The position numbers and the translations under genes were made by a program. Positions 44,002-51,326 of a stretch of 64,000 bases of DNA are shown here, in pieces; position 1 is the first letter of the stretch, and each line of letters begins with the position of its first letter. Source of the DNA: Synechococcus sp. RS9909 (GTDB lineage: Bacteria > Cyanobacteriota > Cyanobacteriia > PCC-6307 > Cyanobiaceae); the NCBI RefSeq assembly GCF_014279595.1, contig NZ_CP047943.1:2539170-2603169 (forward strand), in the 5' to 3' direction. A model generated the notes under the pieces. That model ran no database searches, was not told where the DNA came from, and saw nothing but the letters and a program-made list of their open reading frames with translations.

Positions 44002-44466
44002 ATGACGACCCCCGTCTGGCAGCGGCTTCTCGGGCTGCTGGTCTACCTGTTGCCCTGGAGTGATGCGATCCCCTTCGGCAGCCACCTGATGGGCCAATTC
44101 CCCTGGTTGCAATGGCTGACGTTGCCGGCCCTGCCGCTGGTGCTCCTGGAACGGGGGATCCCCTTCGGCAATCTCCTGGTCTTTTTCCTGCTCTTTCTCG
44201 CGGTGGTCCGCAATCCCAACGTCCCCTATTTCATCCGCTTCAACACCCTGCAGGCCCTGCTAGTGGACATCATCGTGGTGCTGCTGGGCTATGCCTTCGC
44301 GATCCTGCTGCAACCACTGGGGGGCGGTCTGATCCTGCGCACGTTGTCCAGCACGGTGATGATCGCCGTGCTGGCGGTGGTGATCTTTGCGGTGATCGAA
44401 TGCGTGCGCGGTCGGGAACCGGATCTGCCCGGATTGAGCCAGGCGGTGCGGATGCAGCTCTACTGA
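44002..44466 (+). CDS. Tic20 family membrane protein
   Basis: A 154-residue protein with four hydrophobic segments, the topology of Tic20. The family stretch RNPNVPYFIRFNTLQALLVDI lies between helices 2 and 3. Plastid Tic20 is part of the protein import channel, but in cyanobacteria its relative has no proven role. It has its own -10 and is followed by rpsF. Confidence 0.88.
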   Translation: MTTPVWQRLLGLLVYLLPWSDAIPFGSHLMGQFPWLQWLTLPALPLVLLERGIPFGNLLVFFLLFLAVVRNPNVPYFIRFNTLQALLVDIIVVLLGYAFAILLQPLGGGLILRTLSSTVMIAVLAVVIFAVIECVRGREPDLPGLSQAVRMQLY

Positions 44467-44486
44467 GCGGTCAACCCCCCGGGCGA

Positions 44487-44492
44487 TAGGGT
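44487..44492 (+). promoter_or_regulatory. Possible -10 of rpsF
   Basis: TAGGGT (TAN3T type), 54 bases before ATG 44547, giving a leader of about 47 bases. Confidence 0.35.
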
Positions 44493-44546
44493 GGTGGATC
44501 CGTCGCTCACCCTGGTGAGCCTTCAGTCCTCGTCGGATCGGATTCC

Positions 44547-44915
44547 ATGACCCTGCAGCCGTATTACGAGACCATGTACATCCTCCGTCCGGATATCCCG
44601 GAGGAAGAAGTTGAGTCACACCTGACCAAATATCGCGACATCCTGGCGGAAGCGGGTGCTGAGGTGCTCGACAACCAGATGCGCGGCAAGCGTCGCCTGG
44701 CCTATCCGATCGCTAAGCACAAGGAAGGCATCTACGTGCAGCTCAGCCACAATGGTGACGGCCAACAGGTGGCCGTGCTGGAAAAAGCGATGCGGCTCAG
44801 CGAAGACGTGATCCGTTACCTCACCGTCAAGCAGGACGGTCCTCTGCCTGCACCGCGCGTCATGCCCGGCAGCGAAGCCGCCGCTGCTCAGAGCGAAGCC
44901 GCTTCTCCGGCCTGA
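44547..44915 (+). CDS. rpsF: 30S ribosomal protein S6
   Basis: A 122-residue small-subunit protein that pairs with S18. It starts [21 protein letters not shown] and has the [21 protein letters not shown] core strand pair. The last ~25 residues are a low-complexity Ala/Ser/Glu tail, longer than in most bacteria. It is not next to rpsR here. Confidence 0.95.
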   Translation: MTLQPYYETMYILRPDIPEEEVESHLTKYRDILAEAGAEVLDNQMRGKRRLAYPIAKHKEGIYVQLSHNGDGQQVAVLEKAMRLSEDVIRYLTVKQDGPLPAPRVMPGSEAAAAQSEAASPA

Positions 44916-44957
44916 TCCAGTCTCGGTTCAGGGATTGTGCCCGCCATGGCCTGGCGA

Positions 44958-44963
44958 TAGCGT
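44958..44963 (+). promoter_or_regulatory. Possible -10 with start at the ATG (leaderless)
   Basis: TAGCGT ends 6 bases before ATG 44970, so transcription could begin at the start codon. Confidence 0.35.
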
Positions 44964-44969
44964 CCGGCC

Positions 44970-45317
44970 ATGGATGAGCCCTCCCAGTCCCATCAGGCCC
45001 CTGCGCCCCTCTGGCTGCAACGCACAACCAGCGACGATCAAGCCACAGCGCCATCCTCCAGCGCTGAAGTGATCCAGCTCCGGCAGCGCGTGCGGGAGCT
45101 GGAGGCGCAACTCGACGACTACGAAGCCCTGCTGGCTGAACTTCCAGAGCTATTTGAACGCAAATTCCAGCAACGGTTGGAACCGCTGCTGGAACGCTAT
45201 CGGCTGTTGGCGAGAACCCAGACCCTGCTGCACAGTTCCACGCCACCCCTGCTCAAGGCGGCGATGCGCTGGCGCCGCCGCAGCCCGGATGCGGCCTCAC
45301 AACAGGACGCGGCCTGA
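44970..45317 (+). CDS. Conserved cyanobacterial protein with coiled coil, unknown
   Basis: A 115-residue protein. Residues ~32-60 (AEVIQLRQRVRELEAQLDDYE) form a clear heptad coiled coil, followed by a helical segment (FERKFQQRLEPLLERYRLL) and a basic tail. The first 30 residues are polar and probably disordered. No known domain. It is convergent with argG, with 6 bases between the stops. Confidence 0.7.
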   Translation: MDEPSQSHQAPAPLWLQRTTSDDQATAPSSSAEVIQLRQRVRELEAQLDDYEALLAELPELFERKFQQRLEPLLERYRLLARTQTLLHSSTPPLLKAAMRWRRRSPDAASQQDAA

Positions 45318-45323
45318 ACGCCA

Positions 45324-46529
45324 TCAACGCCGACGCGCTGCGGCCCAGAGCCGGATCGGCAGGCCCCACACATAGATGAACCCCTCAGCGGCACGATGGT
45401 CGAACTGATCCTCACTGCCGTAGGACGCCATCGCCGGCACGTAGAGGCTGCTGGTTGAGGAGGCACGGCCGGTGACCATGGCCGAGCCCTTGTGCAATCG
45501 CAGCCGCACCACTCCGTGCACATGCTCCTGGGTGCGATCCATGAAGCCATCCAGGGCTTCTTTCAGCGGTCCGAACCAGAGCCCCTGATACACCAGATCC
45601 GCCCACTGCATTTCCAGCTGGCGCTTGGTGCGCAGCACATCCGCCGCCAGGGTGAGGCTTTCCAGCTCCTGATGGGCCTGGATCAGCAACAACAGCCCCG
45701 GGGTCTCGTAGATCTCGCGGCTCTTGATCCCCACGACCCGGTTCTCGATCATGTCGAGACGGCCGATGCCATGAAGGCCGGCAAGGCGATTCGCCTCCCG
45801 GATCAGCGCCACAGGGTCGAGACGCTGGCCATTGATGGCCACGGGGTTGCCGGCCTCAAAACTGATCTCAATCTCCTCAGCGGCATCGGGGGTGTCGGCC
45901 ACCGGCCGCGTCATCGCGAACACCTCCTCCGGCGGTGCCACCATCGGATCCTCCAGGGGACCGGCCTCAACGCTGCGGCCCAGCAGGTTGAGATCGATCG
46001 AGTAGGGCGACTGTTTACTGACCGGTGCCGGGATGCCACAGCGCTCGCCGTAGGCGATCGTTTCCTCGCGGCTCATGCCCCACTCACGCGCCGGAGTCAG
46101 CACCTTGAGATCGGGAGCCAGAGCGGCGATCGCCACATCAAACCGCACCTGATCGTTGCCCTTCCCGGTGCAGCCATGGGCCACCGCATCGGCACCCACC
46201 TCCCGGGCCACCTCCACCAGTCGGCGGGCGATCAAGGGACGGGCCAGGGCGGTGGAGAGGGGATAGCACCCTTCATAGAGCGCATTGGCACGGATGGCCG
46301 GAAACGCGAACTCGCGGATGAAGGGATCGATCAGATCGCCCACCAGCGACTGACTGGCCCCGGCCTCCAGCGCTTTGATCCGGATGGGCTCCAGTTCATC
46401 CCCCTGTCCGAGATCGGCAGCGAAGGTGATCACCTCCTCGACGCCCCACTCCTGCTTCAGGTAGGGAATGCAGACGCTGGTATCCACCCCACCCGAATAG
46501 GCGAGCACCACCTTCTTCGCGCGCCCCAT
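45324..46529 (-). CDS. argG: Argininosuccinate synthase
   Basis: Joins citrulline and aspartate with ATP in arginine synthesis. The 401-residue protein has the PP-loop [11 protein letters not shown] at residues ~10-20, the citrulline-binding [12 protein letters not shown] and the [13 protein letters not shown] loop. ATG 46529 is chosen since it overlaps the stop of the upstream membrane gene (ATGA). The C-terminal helix ends in basic residues, as in other members. Confidence 0.96.
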   Translation of the reverse strand: MGRAKKVVLAYSGGVDTSVCIPYLKQEWGVEEVITFAADLGQGDELEPIRIKALEAGASQSLVGDLIDPFIREFAFPAIRANALYEGCYPLSTALARPLIARRLVEVAREVGADAVAHGCTGKGNDQVRFDVAIAALAPDLKVLTPAREWGMSREETIAYGERCGIPAPVSKQSPYSIDLNLLGRSVEAGPLEDPMVAPPEEVFAMTRPVADTPDAAEEIEISFEAGNPVAINGQRLDPVALIREANRLAGLHGIGRLDMIENRVVGIKSREIYETPGLLLLIQAHQELESLTLAADVLRTKRQLEMQWADLVYQGLWFGPLKEALDGFMDRTQEHVHGVVRLRLHKGSAMVTGRASSTSSLYVPAMASYGSEDQFDHRAAEGFIYVWGLPIRLWAAARRR

Positions 46530-46753
46530 CAACCGGACTCCAGATCACGATCGTCTGATTCTCCATCCCGGCCGATCCGGGCCAGCAGCAACCAGACCGC
46601 CAGCACAAGGGCAGGGCCGAACACAAGCACCGGCACCATGAGCCAACCGATGGCCACAGGGGCGGGATGGGTCGCACCCCAGACCCGCAGCGCAAGGCTG
46701 ATCAGAAGCGCCAGCAGCCACACAGCGCCAAGACGCATCCATTCATCGATCAC
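46529..46753 (-). CDS. Small two-helix membrane protein, unknown
   Basis: A 74-residue protein starting at GTG 46753, with two hydrophobic segments (residues ~7-27 and ~34-60) and an acidic C-terminal tail. No family recognised. It overlaps the argG start by four bases, so the two are co-translated. Confidence 0.65.
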   Translation of the reverse strand: MIDEWMRLGAVWLLALLISLALRVWGATHPAPVAIGWLMVPVLVFGPALVLAVWLLLARIGRDGESDDRDLESG

Positions 46754-46775
46754 GGAAGGCTGGAAAGCGGTCTTC

Positions 46776-46781
46776 TATGAT
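46776..46781 (+). promoter_or_regulatory. -10 element of the DUF3134 gene
   Basis: TATGAT, close to the consensus TATAAT, 33 bases before ATG 46815. Confidence 0.45.
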
Positions 46782-46814
46782 GGCGGATTGGACTGATTGG
46801 ACTTGTCCTCCGCG

Positions 46815-47069
46815 ATGAGCAGTGCCCTCGACAGCATCAACCCGGCCCTCACCCGTTACGGGCGCCGGGAGCCGGCACCGGTGCTGCCGCTGCGGGAAGA
46901 GCCCGATCTACTGAGCTGGCTGGAGACCAGTGGCCGTCTCGTGGAAGATGAGGAATCAACCTCACCGGAAGTGAGCACGGTGGAAGAGGAAGAGCTCTCG
47001 GCACTGATGGGCGAAAAGGAGGACTACAACGCCGCCGACGAGCAGAACGAAGAGAACTGGGAAGACTGA
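46815..47069 (+). CDS. DUF3134 family protein
   Basis: An 84-residue cyanobacterial protein. The N-terminal half has NPALTRYGRREPAPVLPLRE followed by LLSWLETSGRL, which is the DUF3134 core. The C-terminal half is strongly acidic (Glu/Asp-rich) and probably disordered. ATG 46815 is preferred over TTG 46797. Function unknown. It lies 54 bases before mraY. Confidence 0.8.
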   Translation: MSSALDSINPALTRYGRREPAPVLPLREEPDLLSWLETSGRLVEDEESTSPEVSTVEEEELSALMGEKEDYNAADEQNEENWED

Positions 47070-47091
47070 ATCCGGGGCGTCTGGGTCGCCC

Positions 47092-47097
47092 TATCCT
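47092..47097 (+). promoter_or_regulatory. -10 element of mraY
   Basis: TATCCT (TAN3T type), 26 bases before GTG 47124. Confidence 0.4.
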
Positions 47098-47123
47098 CGG
47101 CCCGACTCTGCGCCCTGCCTGCC

Positions 47124-48239
47124 GTGAGCGACCTTTCGGCGCCATCGCCATCGGTGAACCGCTCCAACCAGGTGGGAGGCCGCGTCAGTGCCTTGGTGCT
47201 GGCGGTCGTGATCGTCGCTGCTGCCTTCGCCGCGGATCGCTGGATCCCTAACAGCCTCTTGAGTGTGCCCTTGATCGTGGCGACCCTGATCGCCGCCGGC
47301 ACCACCGCCTGGGGGGTGCCCAGGTTGCGTGCTTTGAAAATGGGCCAGGTGATCCGGGAAGACGGACCCCAGGCCCATCTGCGCAAGGGGGGCACGCCCA
47401 CGATGGGTGGGTTGCTCGTGGTGCCGGTGGGCGTGATCATCGGCTCCCTCAGCGCCGTGGGGCAAGACAATGCCAACCGCCTGCTTGCTGTTGCGGCCGT
47501 GACCCTGGCTTCCATGGTGATCGGCGGCATCGATGACTGGCGCAGCCTCACCAGGCAGACCAACAAGGGGCTGACGGCACGGGGAAAACTGCTCCTCCAA
47601 GCACTGATCGCGGCCCTGTTCCTGGCGGTCGCCGCCTGGCAGGGCTGGATCAGCAGCAGCATCGCCCTGCCTTGGAACCTCACCCTGCCGCTGGCCTGGT
47701 TGATCTGGCCCCTGGCCCTGTTTGTCTTCCTGGCGGAAAGCAATGCCACGAACCTCACCGATGGTCTCGATGGTCTGGCCTCCGGCTGCGGTGCTCTTGT
47801 GTTCACAGGCCTGGCCCTGCAGCTGATGCTGCGAGGCAACAGCGGTGATCCGGCCCTGGCTGGCTTCTGCATGGCGATGGCAGGAGCCTGGCTCGGCTTT
47901 CTGGCCCACAACCGCAATCCGGCCCGCCTGTTCATGGGCGACACCGGATCGCTGGCGATGGGAGCCTGTCTCAGCGCCGTGGCACTCCTCAGCAACAGCC
48001 TCTGGCCTCTGCTGCTGATGGGGGGCGTGTTCCTGGCGGAATCGCTGTCGGTGATTCTCCAGGTGTGGGTGTTCAAAGCCACCAAAGGAGCCGATGGGGT
48101 CGGCCAACGCCTGTTCCGGATGGCCCCCCTGCACCATCATTTTGAGCTCAGCGGTTGGAGCGAACAAACTGTGGTGCGCCGCTTCTGGCTGATCACTGCC
48201 GCTCTGGTGCTGATCGGTCTGGCTCTTCGCCCCACCTGA
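47124..48239 (+). CDS. mraY: Phospho-N-acetylmuramoyl-pentapeptide transferase MraY
   Basis: Makes lipid I on the cytoplasmic face of the membrane in peptidoglycan synthesis. The 371-residue protein has about ten transmembrane segments. Active-site motifs are [30 protein letters not shown] (with the Asp pair), [24 protein letters not shown] and [13 protein letters not shown]. The start is GTG 47124. A small conserved gene and a cation antiporter follow within 11 bases of each other on the same strand. Confidence 0.96.
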   Translation: MSDLSAPSPSVNRSNQVGGRVSALVLAVVIVAAAFAADRWIPNSLLSVPLIVATLIAAGTTAWGVPRLRALKMGQVIREDGPQAHLRKGGTPTMGGLLVVPVGVIIGSLSAVGQDNANRLLAVAAVTLASMVIGGIDDWRSLTRQTNKGLTARGKLLLQALIAALFLAVAAWQGWISSSIALPWNLTLPLAWLIWPLALFVFLAESNATNLTDGLDGLASGCGALVFTGLALQLMLRGNSGDPALAGFCMAMAGAWLGFLAHNRNPARLFMGDTGSLAMGACLSAVALLSNSLWPLLLMGGVFLAESLSVILQVWVFKATKGADGVGQRLFRMAPLHHHFELSGWSEQTVVRRFWLITAALVLIGLALRPT

Positions 48240-48249
48240 CTGCACCACC

Positions 48250-48498
48250 ATGCACTACTTCACCTGGAAGGAAGCCGGTCTGACCAGTGACTGCGCCAGT
48301 CTGGAAGCGATGGCGGCACGGTTTGAAGAGGCGGCCAGCCTGATGCGACGGATGGCTGCCGAGGGCTTCAGCCTCGAGCATCAACACGGTCAACCGCGGA
48401 TCACCCATGGCGATCCGGAGGTGTTCGCCGCCTGGGGGTTCATCAACGAAGCCTCACCTGAACGGCAACTCACCCTGATCAACGATCTCGACCCATGA
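48250..48498 (+). CDS. Conserved small cyanobacterial protein, unknown
   Basis: An 82-residue protein beginning 11 bases after mraY. Mostly helical and polar: LEAMAARFEEAASLMRRMAAEGF followed by a short strand-rich part and FAAWGFINEASPERQLTL. No domain recognised. It likely belongs to the mraY transcript. Confidence 0.7.
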   Translation: MHYFTWKEAGLTSDCASLEAMAARFEEAASLMRRMAAEGFSLEHQHGQPRITHGDPEVFAAWGFINEASPERQLTLINDLDP

Positions 48499-48508
48499 CC
48501 CGGGGCTG

Positions 48509-49666
48509 ATGCACCGCACCCTGCGCGACACCGCGACACTCCTGCGCCATCACGGCCTGAAGCGGTGGTCGCTGCTGCTGCTGCCAGCACTCCTCCTGGC
48601 GCTGACCGCTCCTCTGCAGCCGGAAGGCGCCGGGATGGAAGCGGTGCGCTTTCTTGGCTTCGGCCTGGCCCTGGTGCCACTGGCCCGGGTGATTTCGATC
48701 CTGGTGGATGCGCTGAGTGAACACCTGGGTGACCGCTACAGCGGTGTGGTGAGTGTGGGCCTCAGCAACCTGGTGGAGCTGGTGATCTCGATCACCGCCC
48801 TGGGCAGCGGGCTCTACAGCCTGGTGGTGGTGTCGGTGGCCGGCGCCGTGATCACCAATTGCCTGCTGGTGCTGGGAGTCAGCACCATCTGGGCCGGTCG
48901 TCGCCAGAAAAAGGTGAAGATCAGGCCACACAGCACCAATCTGCAGGCGCGCCAACTGCTGCTCAGCCTGCTCTTCCTGGCGGTGCCCACCGTCTTCGGC
49001 ATCGGAGGAGGCATCCAACCGATGGCGGGCACCAACGCCCTCGACCGCTTTGCCGTCTATTCCCTGATCGTGGCGCTGCTGATCCTGGGCTACTACCTGC
49101 TGTCCTTCCTGCTCCAGCTCGGCACCCATCGCACCTTCTTCAAGGCTGAGACGGATGACATCCTGCAAGCGGATGGGGTTGAAGCAGCCGAGAAGGATCG
49201 GAGCCATCTGCCCCGTCTGCCCGCGATCCTCGCGGCCATGGCCGTGGTGAGTGTGCTGGTGGTGCTGGTTTCCGAGCCCCTGGTGAATGCCCTGGAAACC
49301 CTGGTGCAGGGGAGCCATCTCAGCGAATTGTTCATCGGTCTGTTTCTGCTGCCCCTGTTCGGCTGCACCGCCGAAGGTGTGATCGCCATCAGCGCCGCCT
49401 CCCGCGGCCGCATGGATCTGGCCGTGACCAGCACCCTGGAATCCAGCGGCCAGTTGCTGATGTTCGTGCTGCCGGTGCTGGTGTTGCTGGGATGGCCGAT
49501 GGGTCGCTTTTTGCACCTGAGCATCCCCCTGGTCGCTCTCGGTTGCACCACCATCACGGTGTTGGCCGTGCATTGGATTACTGAAAACAACGAACTCGAC
49601 TGGTATGAAGGGGTTCAGCTTGTTGCTCTCTACGGAGTGATGGGGCTGGGGTCGTTGTTGCTCTGA
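48509..49666 (+). CDS. Divergent Ca2+/cation antiporter (CaCA superfamily)
   Basis: A 385-residue membrane protein with about 11 hydrophobic segments in two related halves. Repeat 1 reads VGLSNLVELVISITALGSG and repeat 2 LPLFGCTAEGVIAISAASRG, where CAX antiporters usually have GNAxEL and GNAAEH. The glutamates are kept but the neighbouring Asn and His are changed, so ion specificity is uncertain. The later LESSGQLLMFVLPVLVLLG matches the CAX helix after the second motif. It starts 10 bases after the previous small gene. Confidence 0.8.
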   Translation: MHRTLRDTATLLRHHGLKRWSLLLLPALLLALTAPLQPEGAGMEAVRFLGFGLALVPLARVISILVDALSEHLGDRYSGVVSVGLSNLVELVISITALGSGLYSLVVVSVAGAVITNCLLVLGVSTIWAGRRQKKVKIRPHSTNLQARQLLLSLLFLAVPTVFGIGGGIQPMAGTNALDRFAVYSLIVALLILGYYLLSFLLQLGTHRTFFKAETDDILQADGVEAAEKDRSHLPRLPAILAAMAVVSVLVVLVSEPLVNALETLVQGSHLSELFIGLFLLPLFGCTAEGVIAISAASRGRMDLAVTSTLESSGQLLMFVLPVLVLLGWPMGRFLHLSIPLVALGCTTITVLAVHWITENNELDWYEGVQLVALYGVMGLGSLLL

Positions 49667-49671
49667 GGATC

Positions 49672-49965
49672 ATGCTCGAACTGGAATTGGCGTCACTGCT
49701 CGGAATCTCAGCCCCCGTCGTGGCGGGTGTGGGCGCACTGGTGCTGATCCGCCGCTGGCGACAGCGCCGGAACGCACCCCGCACAAGCCCGCTGACGCCA
49801 CTGCCGGCAGCGCTGCAGAACCAGGCCACCACCCTGCCGAAAGGACAGGACCGCTGGCTCTGGATCCTGAGGCTGCTGCGCAGAATCCCCGGCTACGTCG
49901 GATCCCGCCTGCAACAGCTGGTCGAAACCCTGATCACCCCCTCAGCGTTCATGGCCTGGTCCTGA
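49672..49965 (+). CDS. Small protein with one membrane helix, unknown
   Basis: A 97-residue protein 5 bases after the antiporter. Residues ~8-27 are hydrophobic (LLGISAPVVAGVGALVLI), followed by a basic RRWRQRR segment and a helical tail. No family recognised. It could be an accessory to the antiporter. Its end overlaps the next gene, on the other strand, by 17 bases. Confidence 0.6.
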   Translation: MLELELASLLGISAPVVAGVGALVLIRRWRQRRNAPRTSPLTPLPAALQNQATTLPKGQDRWLWILRLLRRIPGYVGSRLQQLVETLITPSAFMAWS

Positions 49966-50113
49966 GGGCCCCCACGATCCACACGATCACAAAGGCGAGG
50001 GAAGACACGCCCAGATAAATCAGGGCCCACTTCTGCAAGCTGGCGATCTCCCAACCGAAGAGCAGTCCATCCGCCGCATCCCCGGCCGTGGACAAGGCAA
50101 GAACGAAGGGCAT
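49949..50113 (-). CDS. Small membrane protein, unknown
   Basis: A 54-residue protein from ATG 50113 (GTG or TTG further up would add a short basic tail). One hydrophobic helix near the C-terminus (LIYLGVSSLAFVIVWIVGAL) and an amphipathic N-terminal part (GDAADGLLFGWEIASLQKW). No family recognised. Divergent from purT. Confidence 0.6.
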   Translation of the reverse strand: MPFVLALSTAGDAADGLLFGWEIASLQKWALIYLGVSSLAFVIVWIVGALRTRP

Positions 50114-50159
50114 ACCCGGCAGAGCGCGAAGATCACCCCATGCTGCCCTGCCCACAACC

Positions 50160-51326
50160 ATGACCCTGTTTCCGAAAACGGTGCTGCTGCTGGGCAGCGG
50201 CGAACTGGGAAAAGAGGTGGCGATTGAAGCCCAGCGGCTGGGCTGTCGGGTGATCGCCTGCGACCGCTACGCCGAAGCACCGGCCATGCAGGTGGCCGAT
50301 CAGGCGGAGGTGTTCACCATGACCGATGCGGAAGCTTTGCAGGCCGTGGTGCGACGACACCAGCCCGATGTGGTGATCCCGGAAATCGAAGCCCTGGCGG
50401 TGGATGCGCTCGCCGCTCTGGAATCCGAAGGCATCCGGGTCATCCCCACCGCCCGGGCGACGGCCGTGACCATGAATCGCGACCGGATTCGGGACCTGGC
50501 CGCCGGCAGCCTCGGCCTGCGCACAGCCCGCTTCGCCTATGCCTCCAACCTGAAAGAACTGCAGGAGGTTGCAGCACCTCTCGGCTGGCCTGTGGTGGTG
50601 AAGCCGGTGATGAGCTCCTCCGGCAAAGGGCAGAGCGTGGTGCAGGCTGCGTCTGACCTCGCCGCGGCCTGGCAGACGGCCGTGTCCGGAGCCCGCGGCA
50701 GTGGTGACCGGGTGATCGTGGAGGAATTCCTGCGCTTTGATCTGGAAATCACCCTGCTCACCATCCGCCAACTGGATGGCACCACCCTGTTCTGCCCACC
50801 GATCGGTCATGAACAGAGCGGCGGTGACTACCAGTGCAGCTGGCAACCCGCCGCCCTCTCCAATGCGCAACTGGAGCAGGCCCAGGCCATGGCACGGGCC
50901 ATCACCGACAACCTCGGGGGCGCCGGATTGTTCGGTGTGGAATTCTTCCTGTGCGGCGACGCAGTGATCTTCTCGGAGCTCTCACCCCGACCCCATGACA
51001 CCGGACTGGTCACCCTGATCAGTCAGAACCTGAGCGAATTCGACCTGCACCTCCGGGCCGTGCTCGGCCTGCCGATCCCGGCGATCCGCTGCCGCCAGCC
51101 CTCCGCCAGCCGGGTGATCCTGGCCGACCAACATCTGAGCACGGTGCGGTATGCCGGTCTGCACGCTGCCCTCCAGCTCGAGGACACGAAGGTGTTGCTG
51201 TTCGGAAAGCCCAGTGCAAGGCCGGGCCGGCGCATGGGTGTGGCCCTGGCGCAGGGTCACGATCTGGACACGGCCCGCCGCCGAGCCGATCAGGCCGCCG
51301 CTCGCATCCAGGTGCTCGAGGCCTAA
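50160..51326 (+). CDS. purT: Formate-dependent phosphoribosylglycinamide formyltransferase PurT
   Basis: Makes formyl-GAR from GAR, formate and ATP, the third step of purine synthesis. The 388-residue ATP-grasp enzyme starts at ATG 50160. Marks are VLLLGSGELGKEVAIEAQRLG (first nucleotide fold), MSSSGKGQS (ATP-grasp loop), FGVEFFLCGD and FSELSPRPHDTG. PurU, which supplies formate, is also in the window. Its stop codon TAA and the sps stop TAG share bases at 51323-51326. Confidence 0.95.
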   Translation: MTLFPKTVLLLGSGELGKEVAIEAQRLGCRVIACDRYAEAPAMQVADQAEVFTMTDAEALQAVVRRHQPDVVIPEIEALAVDALAALESEGIRVIPTARATAVTMNRDRIRDLAAGSLGLRTARFAYASNLKELQEVAAPLGWPVVVKPVMSSSGKGQSVVQAASDLAAAWQTAVSGARGSGDRVIVEEFLRFDLEITLLTIRQLDGTTLFCPPIGHEQSGGDYQCSWQPAALSNAQLEQAQAMARAITDNLGGAGLFGVEFFLCGDAVIFSELSPRPHDTGLVTLISQNLSEFDLHLRAVLGLPIPAIRCRQPSASRVILADQHLSTVRYAGLHAALQLEDTKVLLFGKPSARPGRRMGVALAQGHDLDTARRRADQAAARIQVLEA

